From: Montifringilla adamsi
Taxonomy: Eukaryota; Chordata; Aves; Passeriformes; Passeridae
Length of the DNA stretch: 64,000 nucleotides
Assembly: GCA_017590115.1 (NCBI GenBank)
Contig: JAGGNK010007027.1
Span: forward strand, 1 to 64,000
Direction of reading: 5' to 3'
This document shows, piece after piece, positions 51,501-60,440 of this stretch (position 1 is the first letter of the stretch; every line of letters starts with the position of its first letter). The notes under the pieces were generated by a model. It had not been told where the DNA came from. It saw only the letters and a program-made list of their open reading frames with translations, and did not search any database. The translations under genes were made by a program, and so were the position numbers.

Positions 51501-54500
51501 TGAATGTGAAGAAATTAGATGAGTAAAAGTGAGCAAAAGTACAGGTGGTGGAGGTTTCAGTTGGCAGCAGCTTGGATTTCTTCTGGGCACACCCAAACAG
51601 GGGAGAAAACCCAAGGCAGCACACTGTGTCACATAAAAAAATGTGTCAGATAGAGAAATGTTGTGTTACATTAAAAGAATGTTGTGTCCCATAAAAGAAA
51701 TGTTGTGTCCCATAAAAAACCCATCAAGTCATATAAAAACCCCCTCATGTCACATGCAATAACCCTTGTATCACATCAAACCCCATCACATCACACACAA
51801 AAACACTGTGTCACAAAAAGAAAAACCAGATAAAAATCGTATTGCATCAAAAAACAAGGAATGCCATAAAACCCCATGACATCCCATAAAAACCCATCGA
51901 ATCACATCCATAAAATCCCATTAGGAAGCAGCTCTAAAATCTGTATCTCAATCTCCAGCTGCTGCATAAATATAGTGGCCAGCACCTAACAGAAGAGGAG
52001 GGATCCCCTGGCATTCCTTGGGAATTCTTTGGCATGGCAGGAAAGCAATGGACTGCACAGAGCTACGTGAGAACTTCTCATTTGGATTCTCAGAACCTGC
52101 CCACCCCACTTTTCATTTCTCTGCTGAGGCTTGGCTAAAGCCCTGATTTGTATTCCCTGGCTCTTTTATCTTCATTGTTCCACTCAGAAATGTCTCATAT
52201 TCACATGTTGGGTGTTTGGTTTGGTTTTTTGTTTTGGTTTTTTTATTACTAGAGGCCTTTTTTGCCCAAAACTGAGCCAAGTGCAGCACAAACAAATGTG
52301 ATTTTCTAGAGGAGTTCAGGGAGCTGACATGAAAACTCTTGAATTCTCTGTTGCAGTGGCTTCTGGAAGAAGCTCAATGGTGATTACTCAGACAAGTGGC
52401 TCAGTGTCCCTGGCTGTGAGAACACCACCAGCACCTGCTGCAACTTCTCCTCCATCATCACCCCCAATGGATTTTATTACCTGCGAGTGCAGGCCAGGGA
52501 GGGACACAACAAATCCTGCTTCTCCAGGGAAGTCAAAGTGGATCCCCTGAAAACAAGTAAGGAAATGGTTTCCTGAAGTGCTCATTGCTCAGCAAACTCC
52601 TGCCACATGGCTTTATGAGCTGACAGGAGCCTGGAGAGGGGATTTCACAAGAACATAGTGAAATTCATTGAAATGGTTCTCAGGACTTGATATTCTGTAT
52701 AAAACTATGAAATCCTACTTCTAACTCTATGATTCTTCAAAGTTATCATGGATTTCACTGGCAGTCTTTGAAGCAGTGTTTTAATTGGATTTTAATTATT
52801 TATTTTATTGTTTTCAGATGGAATTGGCCCTCCTGGTGTAAGGCTGGACCTCAGTGATACTTTGCTCCACATCCTTATTTCTCCTCCAGGAGGAGATGAG
52901 GATGAAGTCATGAGGGACCATTATGACTTGTCCTACAGGATCCTGTACTGGAAGAATTCCTCAGATATGAAGGTGTGAACAAATTACATGCAATATAAAA
53001 TTGATTCTGGCTTAAATCCTGAGTTTCCATTCTCCCTGAGGAGCTCCTTTCCAAAAGAGGCACATCTGTGGTATATCAGTCTTTAAAAAAGTCAATTTAT
53101 TGGACTTTTTAATGAAAGATTCTGTCAAAAACCTGAGCACTGTGACTTTTGTCACCCAGTGGTTGGGATTTTTATGTAACTCTTTTAGAAATCTGTTCAC
53201 TGTGATTTTATCTCCCAGTGATGGGGTAACATCTCCATTTCCGTGGATGTGGCTGTGTGTGATGGGATGGAAAAAGCTCCTCAAACACTGAAGTCCTGCA
53301 TCCTTTTAGCTCATATTTTAATGGATCTTTCCATGTTCTTTAAATACTTCTTAGGGTAAAATATTTCACAGTAATTGGCAAAAGGGGGGCAGAAGAGAAG
53401 GAAGCAAACTGCAGCAGGAAAGAGTTTCCTGGAAACTTGGAATTGTGACATTTCAGAATGGGGGTTCTTGCCCAGGAAGTGTTTGCTGAGTTTTGCTTGG
53501 GATCTAAGGGGCAGTTTATTTATTTTACTGAATCTGGGTGCCCAGGGAGGTGATGGAGTTCCTGGAAATGTTCCAGAGGCACCTGGATGTGGGACTGGAT
53601 GAGCTGGAAAATCTCCAGCCCTGCGGATCCTGGGGTTGCAGCAATGTCTGACATTTCACAGAGTCACTTCTCCATCAGAGGCTGCAGCTCTCACCTGTTT
53701 GAGATTCCTGTCCATGGGATCTGATCCCTCCTTTTCCCTGTTTTGCTTTTCCCAGGAGGAGGTGAAGCAGAAGGAGGTGAAGCAGACCATAGCCACAGTC
53801 CCTGATGTGTCCCCCTCCACGCTGTACTGTGTCAGAGTCCAGGCCTTCTCTGAGCCCTACAACAAAAGCAGTGCCTACAGCCAGCAGGAATGCATCCACA
53901 CCCCTGCAGGTGGGCACAGCCTGGCAGCAATCCCCCTCTGCAGCTGGGATTGTTACCCCTTCCCTGGGAAATCAACACTCCTGCCAACACTGGGAGCACT
54001 GGCTGGGCACAGAGCTTCACTTCCCAGCCCTACATCTTGGGAGGAAGGAATCACTAAATTCCACATTTTCAGGGGTGTTTTATCCTTGAAACTGTCTTAG
54101 TCCTTCTGGGAAGGAATCTCCTGTGCTGAAGAGTGAGGAGATAAATCAGATTTGTTAGGGCTGAAAGCTCATCGTGGTGCCAAAGGGGAGTGGGGGGATT
54201 GCACTCACTCAGAACAGAAGAGCAAATCACGGTGAAGATAATTTGCCACATAAAATTTTATTAACACTGTGAAAATTTCTGACTCTTCAAACTGCCTTAA
54301 AGGCAAGAAAATGTAATAACAGCAATGCCTGGCTCACATTCAGGATTCATTTATATTGTGATCCTCACTGCTGTGTCTTATCAAGCCAAAAAAGAACCAC
54401 ATGCTAATTTTTACCTGAATAAGATAAATATTTTAATCTATTTTCCTAGGTATTCCTCTTCCCCTTATCCTGCTATTTCAGTGAATCTCTTTAAATCCAA

Positions 54501-56804
54501 GCAATGCCTTCAAGACAGACCATGCTTTGTCTTTCCTGTGTTTTTATAGCCCAGAGTGAAAATCTTCCATTCTTTGATCATGAAATAAGACCTGATTGTG
54601 TCCTTTGGATTACTTGGAAAGTGGCTGCTGGTGCCTGTTAATTCCAGTATCACCAAACTCCTTTCAGTTTGTTGAGATAATCATGGAAGGGTTTGGGTGG
54701 GAAGGACCTTGAGGATCATTTCATTCCCCCCCCCTGCCATGGCAGGGACACCTTCCCCTGTGCCAGGCTGCTCCAGCCCCAGTGTCCAGCCTGGCCTTGG
54801 GCACTGCCAGGGATCCAGGGGCAGCCCCAGCTGCTCTGGGCACCCTGTGCCAGGGCCTGCCCACCCTGCCAGGGCCTCATTGCCCAGATCCCACCCAGCC
54901 CTGCCCTCTGGCACTGGCAGCCATTCCCTGGCTCCTGTCCCTGCAGCCCTTGTCCCCAGTCCCTCTGCAGCTCTCCTGGAGCCCCTTCAGGCCCTGCCAG
55001 GGGCTCTGAGCTCTCCCTGGAGCTTCTCCTCTCCAGGGGAGCACCCCAGCTGGTTCTGGGGTGATGGAGGGACTGGAGCATCTTGGAGGTCTCTTCCCAC
55101 CCTGGTGATTCTGTGTTCTTGTATTGGGAGATATACTGTGGCTTCTTTAAGCAAAATTATCTCAGACACTGGCACAGCATCACTTTTCCCTGGTGCCCAT
55201 GGCTGTGGAAATGTTGTGGAGTGTTTTTCCATGATGTGGAAATGTTGAATTGTTTGATAAATTCTGCAGCACATTTGGAGCTGTGCTTTAATTTCTGCTG
55301 GTTCTGAATACCTCGACTGAATGGTTTTTATTCCCCGTTTTAGGTGCACCTTTACCTCTGATCATTTTTGGGATTTTCATGGGTGCCCTGCTGGTTGTCC
55401 TGCTGGTGGCCACTCCTCTTGTTTTTGTGCTCTACCAAGCCTACAACAAGATCAAATACGTGTTCTTCCCCTCCTGCCAGCCCCCCCTGAACATCGAGGT
55501 GAGCTCTGACTTCTCAGTAATCACACAGCTTCTTTGTAGGACAATGAACTTTAAATATCATGGAAAAAATATGTTTATCTCTTATGGGTCAGCCAGGGTT
55601 CATTTCAGAGGTTTTATCAGTGGTCTCCAGAGCTTTGTCCAATCTCCAGCTTGGCACAGGTGCTGCTTAGCTGGGATCCTGTTCTGGAATGAGAAGGGCA
55701 ACACTCAAGTGTGTCTTGAAACCCCTGTACCTGGATTTTCTTTTAATTCTTGTGTGGCCTCCTCAGGCTCTAATGCATGAAATGTTGCAATTCTGTGGTG
55801 ATTGACAGCTGAGAACAGGAAAAGGGCTGAGATAAAATGTTGGAGTCACCCTTTAGTGTTGGAATCTGTGAATGCAGCTGGGAGGTGGGAGCTGGCATCT
55901 GCTCCAGGGAACAGGGACAGGAGCAGAGGGAACGGCCTCAGGCTGGGCCAGGGCAGGCTCAGCTGGGCCAGCAGCAGGAATTTGCCCATGGCAAGGGTGC
56001 TCAGGCCTTGGCAGGGGCTGCCCAGGGAGCTTTGCAGTGCCCATCCCTGCAGGTGTCCCCTGCAGGTGGCACTGAGTGCTCTGGGCTGGGGACAAGGTGC
56101 CCATGGGGCACAGCTGGCACTGCCTGGGCTGGGAGGGCTCTGCCAGCCCCGGGGATTTGGGGATTCTGTGAACTAAACTTCATCCTAAATCTGAGTTGGT
56201 CACCCTAGGGAAACAAGTGTTGTGTTAGGGGTGGGAAACCACTCAGTGCTGCTCAACATGAGCATGGAACTCCAGATGGTTTGGGCTGAAGGGACCTCAC
56301 AGCCCACCCAGTGCCACTCCTGCCATGGCAGGGACACCTTCCCCTGTGCCAGGCTGCTCCAGCCCCAGTGTCCAGCCTGGCCTTGGGCACTGCCAGGGAT
56401 CCAGGGGCAGCCCCAGCTGCTCTGGGCACCCTGTGCCAGGGCCTGCCCACCTTCACAGTAAAGATAAATCACATTTGTGTGACTGTGATGTTTAGCAGAA
56501 TTAGTATTTAATGATTTAAATCAGTATATAATTATTATTTATGGATGTTCATCTCTTCCCCTTCTGTCCTCAGGGATTTGGAGCACGGCCCTTCAGCAGC
56601 CCTTACCTGTCAGCTGCAGCAGAGGAATCGGTGGAAAATTGCTGTGTGATTGAATCCATGGTCACAGAAGAGGGAAATCAGATTATTTTTACAGACTACA
56701 AACATTCCAAGCAGAGCAGTCGAGACTCAGGGAATTATTCCAACGACGACAACACTTCTGGGAGCAAAGGATCCAAAGAAACACTGGAAAGGGAAATGCT
56801 GTAA
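39357..56804 (+). CDS. IFNAR1: IFNAR1, interferon alpha/beta receptor subunit 1 (gene-level entry, 11 exons)
   Basis: This is the TYK2-binding chain of the type I interferon receptor. Eleven exons (39357-39549, 43499-43619, 47289-47473, 48306-48463, 49868-50015, 51119-51233, 52357-52556, 52818-52972, 53756-53909, 55344-55498, 56574-56804) sum to 1815 nt, an open frame of 604 residues. The layout is: signal region 1-64; four fibronectin-III modules at about 65-166, 166-268, 269-373 and 373-476; membrane helix about 480-505; tail 506-604. Module starts AQIGPPGLEL and NGIGPPGVRL carry the family GPP motif; D2b and D4b carry TYCFKVQA and LYCVRVQA. The tail keeps KYVFFPS, the endocytic tyrosine motif region, and DSGNYS, the beta-TrCP phosphodegron. 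The tandem D1-D2/D3-D4 layout distinguishes it from other family members. All phases fit. Confidence 0.95.
39712..39975 (-). mobile_element. CR1-like copy
   Basis: tcatggaatcacagcagggt, ttgggaaggaccttaaatcc, reverse-strand core to agccattccctg. IFNAR1 intron 1. Confidence 0.92.
40255..40500 (+). mobile_element. CR1-like copy
   Basis: gggtgacaggaccagggaca, gccagagggcagggctggat, core, and diverged end. IFNAR1 intron 1. Confidence 0.88.
40501..42599. other. IFNAR1 intron 1, middle, no exon seen
   Basis: About 2.1 kb of unique AT-leaning sequence. No splice-bounded receptor-like frame on either strand. Confidence 0.45.
42640..43480. repeat. T/A low-complexity tract (ttttattttaattttatctt-like)
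   Basis: About 840 bp of degenerate repeats combining attttatttta, attttatcttaatat and ttgctttttat, ending less than 20 nt before the exon 2 acceptor. C and G are very scarce on +. Confidence 0.92.
43499..43619 (+). CDS. IFNAR1: IFNAR1 exon 2: D1 first half
   Basis: Acceptor ctcctag, donor CAGTG then gtgagt, phase 1 to 2. It encodes GQGSLPSPEDVRVHVVNTNF and then TLSWGYRGTEPGLTFSAQFQW. Human has KSPQKVEVDIIDDNFILRW. The 3' half of this exon together with its donor has been copied in tandem into the following intron. Confidence 0.92.
43568..44150 (+). repeat. Six tandem copies of the 3' end of IFNAR1 exon 2 plus its donor, period 91-107 bp
   Basis: ggggttacaggggcactgag recurs with gttaca at 43571 (true exon), 43675, 43782, 43888, 43980 and 44071. 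Each copy continues through attctcagcacagttccagtg into gtgccatccctgg spacers. The donor GTGAGT is kept in copy 1 and copy 5 (44028) but reads CTGAGT in copies 2, 3, 4 and 6. Copies 3, 5 and 6 share a 1-nt deletion. Confidence 0.97.
44297..44750 (-). mobile_element. CR1-like copy, long and older
   Basis: agaatcccaaaatccctggg, gagacctttaagatcgttga, cagtgccacatccaggctgt, ctgctctgcagcctgcattc, ctccaggggagcacccccag. It preserves more of the CR1 body than other copies. IFNAR1 intron 2. Confidence 0.85.
45035..45135 (+). mobile_element. CR1-like 3' end
   Basis: gagcaacctgggatcgtgga to taaggtccctcccaacccaa and ccattctgtgatt. Confidence 0.8.
45136..46390. other. IFNAR1 intron 2, AT-rich, no exon seen
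   Basis: Includes AT-only stretches with (AAT)n near 45985-46110. No coding signal. Confidence 0.5.
46375..46515. repeat. Tandem repeat, unit about 35-50 bp (aatcccatctgtgaaataaa)
   Basis: Five copies of atcccatctgtgaaataaa or atcccatctgtgaggaaataaa joined by acacaaaactc or cacagtactgtcaaa spacers. Confidence 0.9.
46795..47285. repeat. Minisatellite, unit about 18-24 bp (tgtttctcctgggggtgt)
   Basis: More than twenty units of ttgtttctcctgggg, gtttatcctgggggtgt or gtttgtcctggggctgt. It runs to the IFNAR1 exon 3 acceptor; the last units supply the polypyrimidine tract. The Leu/Gly/Phe-rich frames across it are artefacts. Confidence 0.93.
47289..47473 (+). CDS. IFNAR1: IFNAR1 exon 3: D1 second half
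   Basis: Acceptor gtcccgcag, donor GTCG then gtacga, phase 2 to 1. It encodes PELEDTGWQELPGCQAV and CDFSSAISEYYDAHYVRVRA, then SPWSEVLEMVPEQV. The cysteine pair and RVRA strand match the family. It lies directly behind a long minisatellite that forms the 3' part of the intron. Confidence 0.93.
47820..47930 (-). mobile_element. CR1-like 3' end
   Basis: agaatcccaaactggtgtgg, ccttaaagcccatcccattc, ccatgggcagggacaccttt. IFNAR1 intron 3. Confidence 0.8.
48306..48463 (+). CDS. IFNAR1: IFNAR1 exon 4: D2 first half
   Basis: Acceptor atttgcag, donor GCTCAG then gtatca, phase 1 to 0. It encodes AQIGPPGLELQSTNGVVKV and LSFKYNLVFWENSSHAQ; human has AQIGPPEVHLEAEDKAIVI and FTYSLVIWKNSSG. Confidence 0.95.
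48870..49495 (+). mobile_element. CR1-like copy with an internal 32-bp minisatellite
   Basis: agaaaggaccttgaggggct, then at 48905-49160 eight near-identical units of ggctggagaattgctgaggg agctgggaaggg, then ggagcaaaggaggctcaggg and the end gggctcttcccacctctggg. The last unit lacks two G. IFNAR1 intron 4. Confidence 0.9.
49868..50015 (+). CDS. IFNAR1: IFNAR1 exon 5: D2 second half
   Basis: Acceptor cttccag, donor AAAG then gtaccc, phase 0 to 1. It encodes LQSKNIFPVDNIHDLAPDST, then YCFKVQANLPREGKEGLFSP and CVKTTQK, aligned with human LSPETTYCLKVKA and CIKTT. Confidence 0.94.
50016..51118. other. IFNAR1 intron 5, no exon seen
   Basis: AT-rich, with (AT)n at about 50135-50150 and AAATATTAAAA-type low complexity at 50640-50860. 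Confidence 0.45.
51119..51233 (+). CDS. IFNAR1: IFNAR1 exon 6: D3 first half
   Basis: Acceptor ctgagcag, donor CTGCT then gtgagt, phase 1 to 2. It encodes VNDPLCATNLSVLALNMKFH and then LLWSSQENQDVNYNVQYLL. Human has [23 protein letters not shown], so the A to C strand pattern is kept although the PPP start is replaced. Confidence 0.92.
51600..51915. repeat. Degenerate tandem repeat (tgtcacataaaaaa-like)
   Basis: About fifteen diverged 18-22 bp units such as gtgtcccataaaagaaatgt, atcaagtcatataaaaaccc, catcacatcacacaaaaac. IFNAR1 intron 6. Confidence 0.8.
52357..52556 (+). CDS. IFNAR1: IFNAR1 exon 7: D3 second half
   Basis: Acceptor gttgcag, donor ACAA then gtaagg, phase 2 to 1. It encodes GFWKKLNGDYSDKWLSVPGC, NTTSTCCNFSSIITPNGFYY and LRVQAREGHNKSCFS. 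The human equivalent has [20 protein letters not shown] and YLLRVQASDGNNTSFWS; the Trp of the latter is Cys here. Confidence 0.94.
52818..52972 (+). CDS. IFNAR1: IFNAR1 exon 8: D4 first half
   Basis: Acceptor gttttcag, donor ATGAAG then gtgtga, phase 1 to 0. It encodes NGIGPPGVRLDLSDTLLHIL, then ISPPGGDEDEVMRDHYDLSY and RILYWKNSSDMK, matching human YPLIYEIIFWENTSNAE in the last strand. Confidence 0.94.
53530..53640 (+). mobile_element. CR1-like 3' fragment, diverged
   Basis: gtgcccagggaggtgatgga gttcctgg..., cacctggatgtgggactgga tgagctgg. IFNAR1 intron 8. Confidence 0.65.
53756..53909 (+). CDS. IFNAR1: IFNAR1 exon 9: D4 second half
   Basis: Acceptor tttcccag, donor GCAG then gtgggc, phase 0 to 1. 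It encodes EEVKQKEVKQTIATVPDVSP and then LYCVRVQAFSEPYNKSSAYS, CIHTPA. The first ten residues contain a 15-nt direct duplication (GAGGTGAAGCAG twice). Human has LTVYCVKARA and LNKSSVFSDAVCEKT. Confidence 0.94.
54680..55050 (-). mobile_element. CR1-like copy
   Basis: atcatggaagggtttgggtg, reverse-strand core (a ~19-nt deletion at caattcctcattgcc), 5' segment to ccaggggagcaccccagc. IFNAR1 intron 9. Confidence 0.93.
55050..55118 (+). mobile_element. CR1-like terminus abutting an opposite-strand copy
   Basis: tggagggactggagcatctt ggaggtctcttcccaccctg gtgattctgtg on +, head-to-head with the previous minus-strand copy. Confidence 0.65.
55344..55498 (+). CDS. IFNAR1: IFNAR1 exon 10: transmembrane helix and TYK2-binding region
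   Basis: Acceptor cccgttttag, donor ATCGAG then gtgagc, phase 1 to 0. Helix LIIFGIFMGALLVVLLVATP is followed by VFVLYQAYNKIKYVFFPSCQ. The YVFF tetrapeptide is the tyrosine-based endocytosis signal of mammalian IFNAR1, and the helix to PPLNIE spacing is that of the human protein. Confidence 0.95.
55900..56180 (+). mobile_element. CR1-like copy, second subfamily
   Basis: gggaacagggacaggagcag to ccggggatttggggattctg tgaa. IFNAR1 intron 10. Confidence 0.82.
56262..56455 (-). mobile_element. CR1-like 3' copy
   Basis: catggaactccagatggttt, gggacctcacagcccaccca, reverse-strand core; ends at gcctgcccaccttc. About 120 nt before IFNAR1 exon 11. Confidence 0.9.
56574..56804 (+). CDS. IFNAR1: IFNAR1 exon 11: cytoplasmic tail and stop
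   Basis: Acceptor gtcctcag; 76 codons and TAA. It keeps VENCCVIESM (human IEKCFIIENI), IIFTDYKHSKQSS and DSGNYSNDDN (human DSGNYSNEDE). DSGNYS at about residues 579-584 is the phosphodegron recognised by beta-TrCP, so ligand-induced degradation is probably conserved. The segment corresponding to human IDEYFSEQ reads IEGFGARP, without the tyrosine. Confidence 0.95.
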   Translation, partial: GFGARPFSSPYLSAAAEESVENCCVIESMVTEEGNQIIFTDYKHSKQSSRDSGNYSNDDNTSGSKGSKETLEREML

Positions 56805-56884
56805 CTTTGAGCAAAGGAAATGCCTTTATGGGATTGTCAACTTCACAAACACTTCAAACCTCTTTGTGATGGAAATCCCAGCCT

Positions 56885-57110
56885 GAGGGGGACACTGGGA
56901 CCTTTGGGATCCTCAGGGGGACAGTGTGGCCTTTGGGTTCCTATGGGAACACTGGGACCTTTGGGATCCTCAGGGGGACACTGTGACCTTTGGGGTCCTA
57001 TGGGGACACTGGGACCTTTGGGATCCTCAAGGGGACAGTGTGACCTTTGGGGTCCTATGGGGACACTGGGACCTTTGGGATCCTCAAGGGGACAGTGTGA
57101 CCCTTGGGAT
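56885..57110 (+). repeat. Four copies of a ~56-bp unit in the IFNAR1 3' UTR
   Basis: gggacactgggacctttggg atcctcagggggacagtgtg acctttggggtcctatgg repeated, with few differences (aaggggaca for agggggaca). Confidence 0.92.
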
Positions 57111-57444
57111 TGCTGGATTTGGGTTCCCAGAGCTGCCCTTGCTGGGGGAGCTCCTCAGCCCTGGCTGGGAATGACCCCAGTGTCCCCACCCCACCCAGGG
57201 CTGTCCCTCTGCACCAGGAGCAGCTTTGGGCACTTCTCTACTTGAAGCTGTGAGCTGAGCAGAGCCTGCCTGCTCCAGCAGAGTTGTGTGGAGTTACTCC
57301 CACAGTGTTTACACAGCCAGAGGAAATCCATGCTGGACACAAACCTGTGGAATTTTCACTTGCTCTTCCAGCCCCTGCTTGGCTCAGCAGGTCCAGAGCT
57401 AAAGGTGCCAGGGGAGCAAGAGGAGCAGCAGTGAGGAGGCTGGG

Positions 57445-57530
57445 GTTCCTCACAGGATTCCTCAGGAGGTTCCTCACAGGGTTCCTCAGGAGGTTCCTCA
57501 CAGGATTCCTCACAGGGTTCCTCATGGATG
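57445..57530 (+). repeat. Short tandem repeat (ttcctcacagggttcctcag gagg)
   Basis: Six alternating gttcctcaggag and ttcctcacaggatt/gtt units in the IFNAR1 3' UTR. Confidence 0.9.
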
Positions 57531-57569
57531 TGTCTGGGAATGTTCCCAGTGCTTGTTCCATGTCTCACT

Positions 57570-57705
57570 CCCCATCCCTGGCAGTGCCCAAGGCCAGGCT
57601 GGACACTGGGGCTGGAGCAGCCTGGCACAGGGGAAGGTGTCCCTGCCATGGCAGGGGGGGTTGGGATGAGCTTTAAGGCCTCTCCAAACTCATTCTGGGA
57701 TTAGC
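57570..57705 (+). mobile_element. CR1-like 3' fragment
   Basis: Conserved core then gagctttaaggcctctccaa actcattctgggatt; inside the IFNAR1 3' UTR. Confidence 0.88.
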
Positions 57706-58069
57706 AGGACCCTGGTGGAATTTAGGAATGCCTTTAGCAGAGGGCTGAGCTTGGTACTCAGAGCTTTCCCTGTTTTGCCAACAGACTTTTCTTTGGACAA
57801 ACAATCAGGATGTGCTGCAGCAACATTTCAGTTTCCATCTTCCATATTTTCCATGCTGACTCCACTGTCTTCTGGAGCCATTTTTTCTTAAGTACCTTAT
57901 TTTTTTATGAAGAAAGTTCTTAGGAGTCAGCTGGGTTTGAGCATCCCATGGACTGCTGTTGTTGTTCTATCTAAGAACTCTTGGTGTTTATATAACTTTT
58001 TTTTTTTTTAATTTTGAAGATACTACCTAATTTTATAAATTTCCTACTCCTGTGTTCATTGAAGAACAT

Positions 58070-58075
58070 AATAAA
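58070..58075 (+). terminator. Candidate poly(A) signal of IFNAR1 (AATAAA)
   Basis: Canonical AATAAA about 1.27 kb after the IFNAR1 stop, followed by GT/T-rich sequence (tggttctgtgtggtgttggtg), the usual downstream element. Confidence 0.5.
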
Positions 58076-58099
58076 TTTTGCACATTTGCTTCTTATCCC

Positions 58100-58790
58100 T
58101 CTCTTGGTTCTGTGTGGTGTTGGTGTAGTGACATGGAAGCTGCCCTGTGGAGTTCCATGAGGAGCTGTCCTTCCTGAAAATCCCAGCGTGAAGGATGGAA
58201 TGGAATGTCCCATATAAATGACATAGGAATGGAATTAATGGCATCATTTGGACAAAAGGTAACTCATGGGAGGGATTTCACTGCCAGAGTTTAAGCAGAG
58301 CACCCAGTGAATGTTCCTGAAAGAGGCAGGATAATTCACAGGCAACCCCATTTTCCTCTGGAGTGCAGAACCAAATGGATGCTAATGAATGGACATTTAT
58401 TGTTATTATTATTATTGTATTTTGTGCTCTAAATGTGCTTACAGAAAACCTTATACCAACTCTTTCCAGAGGGGCCAGAAGCAGCAAAACCAGGACAGTG
58501 AGATGGAAAAACTCCTTGATTCAATGAGTATTTAAATATCTAATATGAATATTTTAATGGTAATAACAATTCTTTTTTGTGGGTGGTTTTTTTTGTTTGT
58601 TTGTTTATTTGTTTGGGTTTTTTTTAATCAAATATTTAAACTGGAAAATTAAGTTCCTAAATGCCCAAGTCAGCCTGATTCTGATTTTTCAGATGTATCC
58701 AGAAATACTGGGAATAGGATTTGCCCAGAATTTCACAGTTCACAGAACTCTTCACCTCAGAGTAAAAGGGAATTGTAATTAAATGGATTG
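58100..58790. other. Intergenic 3' of IFNAR1, no gene seen
   Basis: AT-rich unique sequence with (TTA)n at about 58398-58417 and a T/G tract near 58580-58625. I looked here on the minus strand for further IFNGR2 exons and saw none. Confidence 0.45.
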
Positions 58791-58799
58791 CTCATCCCA

Positions 58800-58915
58800 A
58801 GGTATTTCTGAGGAGTGTGGCCCTTGGGGGGGCTCCCTTCCCCTTGGTCAGGGTATTCCCAGCAGGATGAGCTTGGAGGTCTTTCCCAGCCTGAACAATT
58901 CTGTTACTCTGGTTC
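58800..58915 (+). mobile_element. CR1-like terminus, diverged
   Basis: gatgagcttggaggtctttc ccagcctgaacaattctgtt. Confidence 0.6.
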
Positions 58916-59735
58916 TCTTCCCTGGATTTATGCTGCGGGTGTTGGAATCCTGTCCCAGGAAAGCTGGACTGCTCTGTGTGGACGTTGGAATACCAGGGAA
59001 GTGCCTCGAGGTGGGTCTTGGTGAAACCAGAAACATCAAATCCGTGTTGATTTTGTGGGATAAATCCAGTGTCAGCTCCCAGCCCCCGGGAGGGGAGGGT
59101 GGTGGGGCAGGTTTTGTGTCCTGGGATTGAGCTTGTGACAAACAGCCTGACTCTTCAAAATTTTTAATAGTTCAGTAAGGGATAAAAGGGACTTCTGCAG
59201 CACTGGGAGCTTGGCAGAGGCACGTCAGTTAGTTTAAAATCATTTCCTTCTGTAATTTTCAATTGCATTGCTCAGATGCACGTTCATGAAGATTATGGGC
59301 ATTCAAACATCCCTTGAGTTTACAGTTCTGGTTCAACTCTTGGCCCATCTTTGGAAGGTGGAATGTGTCTGTTTTGTGTTCTCACAAGGCCCCTGTTCTG
59401 TGGTTTGAGAGTTCTTGGTAACAAAGGTCAGTGATAAATCCTTCCTTGCATTCTTGTTTATTTTCTTTGCAATGTTACCTTACACAGACAAGGTTCTCCA
59501 CAAGTCCATGAAATCAACATCAGCCACTTCCCAAATTATCTGAGTTACTCTTTCCCAAATCATCTGAGTTACTCCTTCCCAAATCATCTGAGTTACTCTC
59601 ACCATGGCCAGTGAGTTACACAAACAAAAACATTTAACATCACAATGCACGACACAGTCTCTATTTGAATATTTTGCCAAAGCCCAAATGTGGAGTTTTT
59701 TGGGTTTTTGGGGTTATTTTCTTTTGTTTTGTTTT
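58916..59735. other. Intergenic, no gene seen
   Basis: Holds three copies of a 23-bp unit (cccaaatcatctgagttact) at about 59530-59600. No receptor exon on either strand. Confidence 0.45.
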
Positions 59736-60440
59736 TGTTAGGGTTGGGATTAAATGTATGAGATTATATTTTTGTTTGGATTTAAATATTTATTAGTTTT
59801 GATCGATATTATACTTTTATAAACTGTGAGTTTTACAGCACTTTCTTTTAATAAACTAAAAATGGAGTTGTATCTCTCTATAAGATTTTTTAAGGATAAA
59901 CTGTCTAATTAAGAAATGACACTGAAATTATTTTTAACTCTTAACTAACTACTCGTGGTCTGCAATGTGGACTTTTTTATTTAATTCCTTTTTTATTTAA
60001 TTCCTTTTTTATTTAATTCCTTTTTTATTTAATTCCTTTTTTATTTATTTCTTTTGAAATTTAATTTTATTTAATTATTTTTATTACTTTAAAATGTATT
60101 TCATTATTTAATTGTTTTATTTCTTTTTATTTCTTTTCATTTTATTATTTTTTAATTTAATTAAATACCACCCACACCCATGGAAAAGAAGGTGAAGAAG
60201 AAGGACAAGTCTCTGCTCTAAAACTTCTCTCCTGTTTTATACATATTATTCTATTCTAAAACTTTAAACTCGAAGTTTCTCCAATGTGATATTACACACT
60301 TCTGTTTAAAGTGCACACTTCTAATCTTATTTCTATCATTCCATTTTGGAAGCTTTCCCCACAGGCTCAGCTGTTCTTTTGGGGTCAGTGCCTGTCAGCA
60401 CAGAAAGCCTGAAATTCTCAGTAAGCAGGGTTGCAACACC
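59736..60440 (+). mobile_element. Endogenous retrovirus LTR, about 700 bp, with AT-rich expansion
   Basis: Begins tgttagggttgggattaaat and ends agcagggttgcaaca. Shares ggataaactgtctaattaag with the 26470 element and the 3' block with 212 and 4880. Between 59970 and 60170 a ttttttatttaattcc 17-mer is repeated about five times and decays into ATTT-rich sequence. No viral genes. Confidence 0.65.

Larger units (their letters stand above)
56805..58069 (+). other. IFNAR1: IFNAR1 3' UTR (inferred)
   Basis: Sequence from the stop to the canonical AATAAA. It contains a 56-nt tandem repeat near its start, a short ttcctcac repeat and a CR1 fragment. No reading frame here looks like protein. Confidence 0.5.

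Noticed and set aside
58848..59141. Minus-strand frame with PPSPPGGWELTLDL as a candidate IFNGR2 D2 exon
   Set aside because: No GPP-like start in the right register, no matching splice phase, and no similarity to the following IFNGR2 strands.
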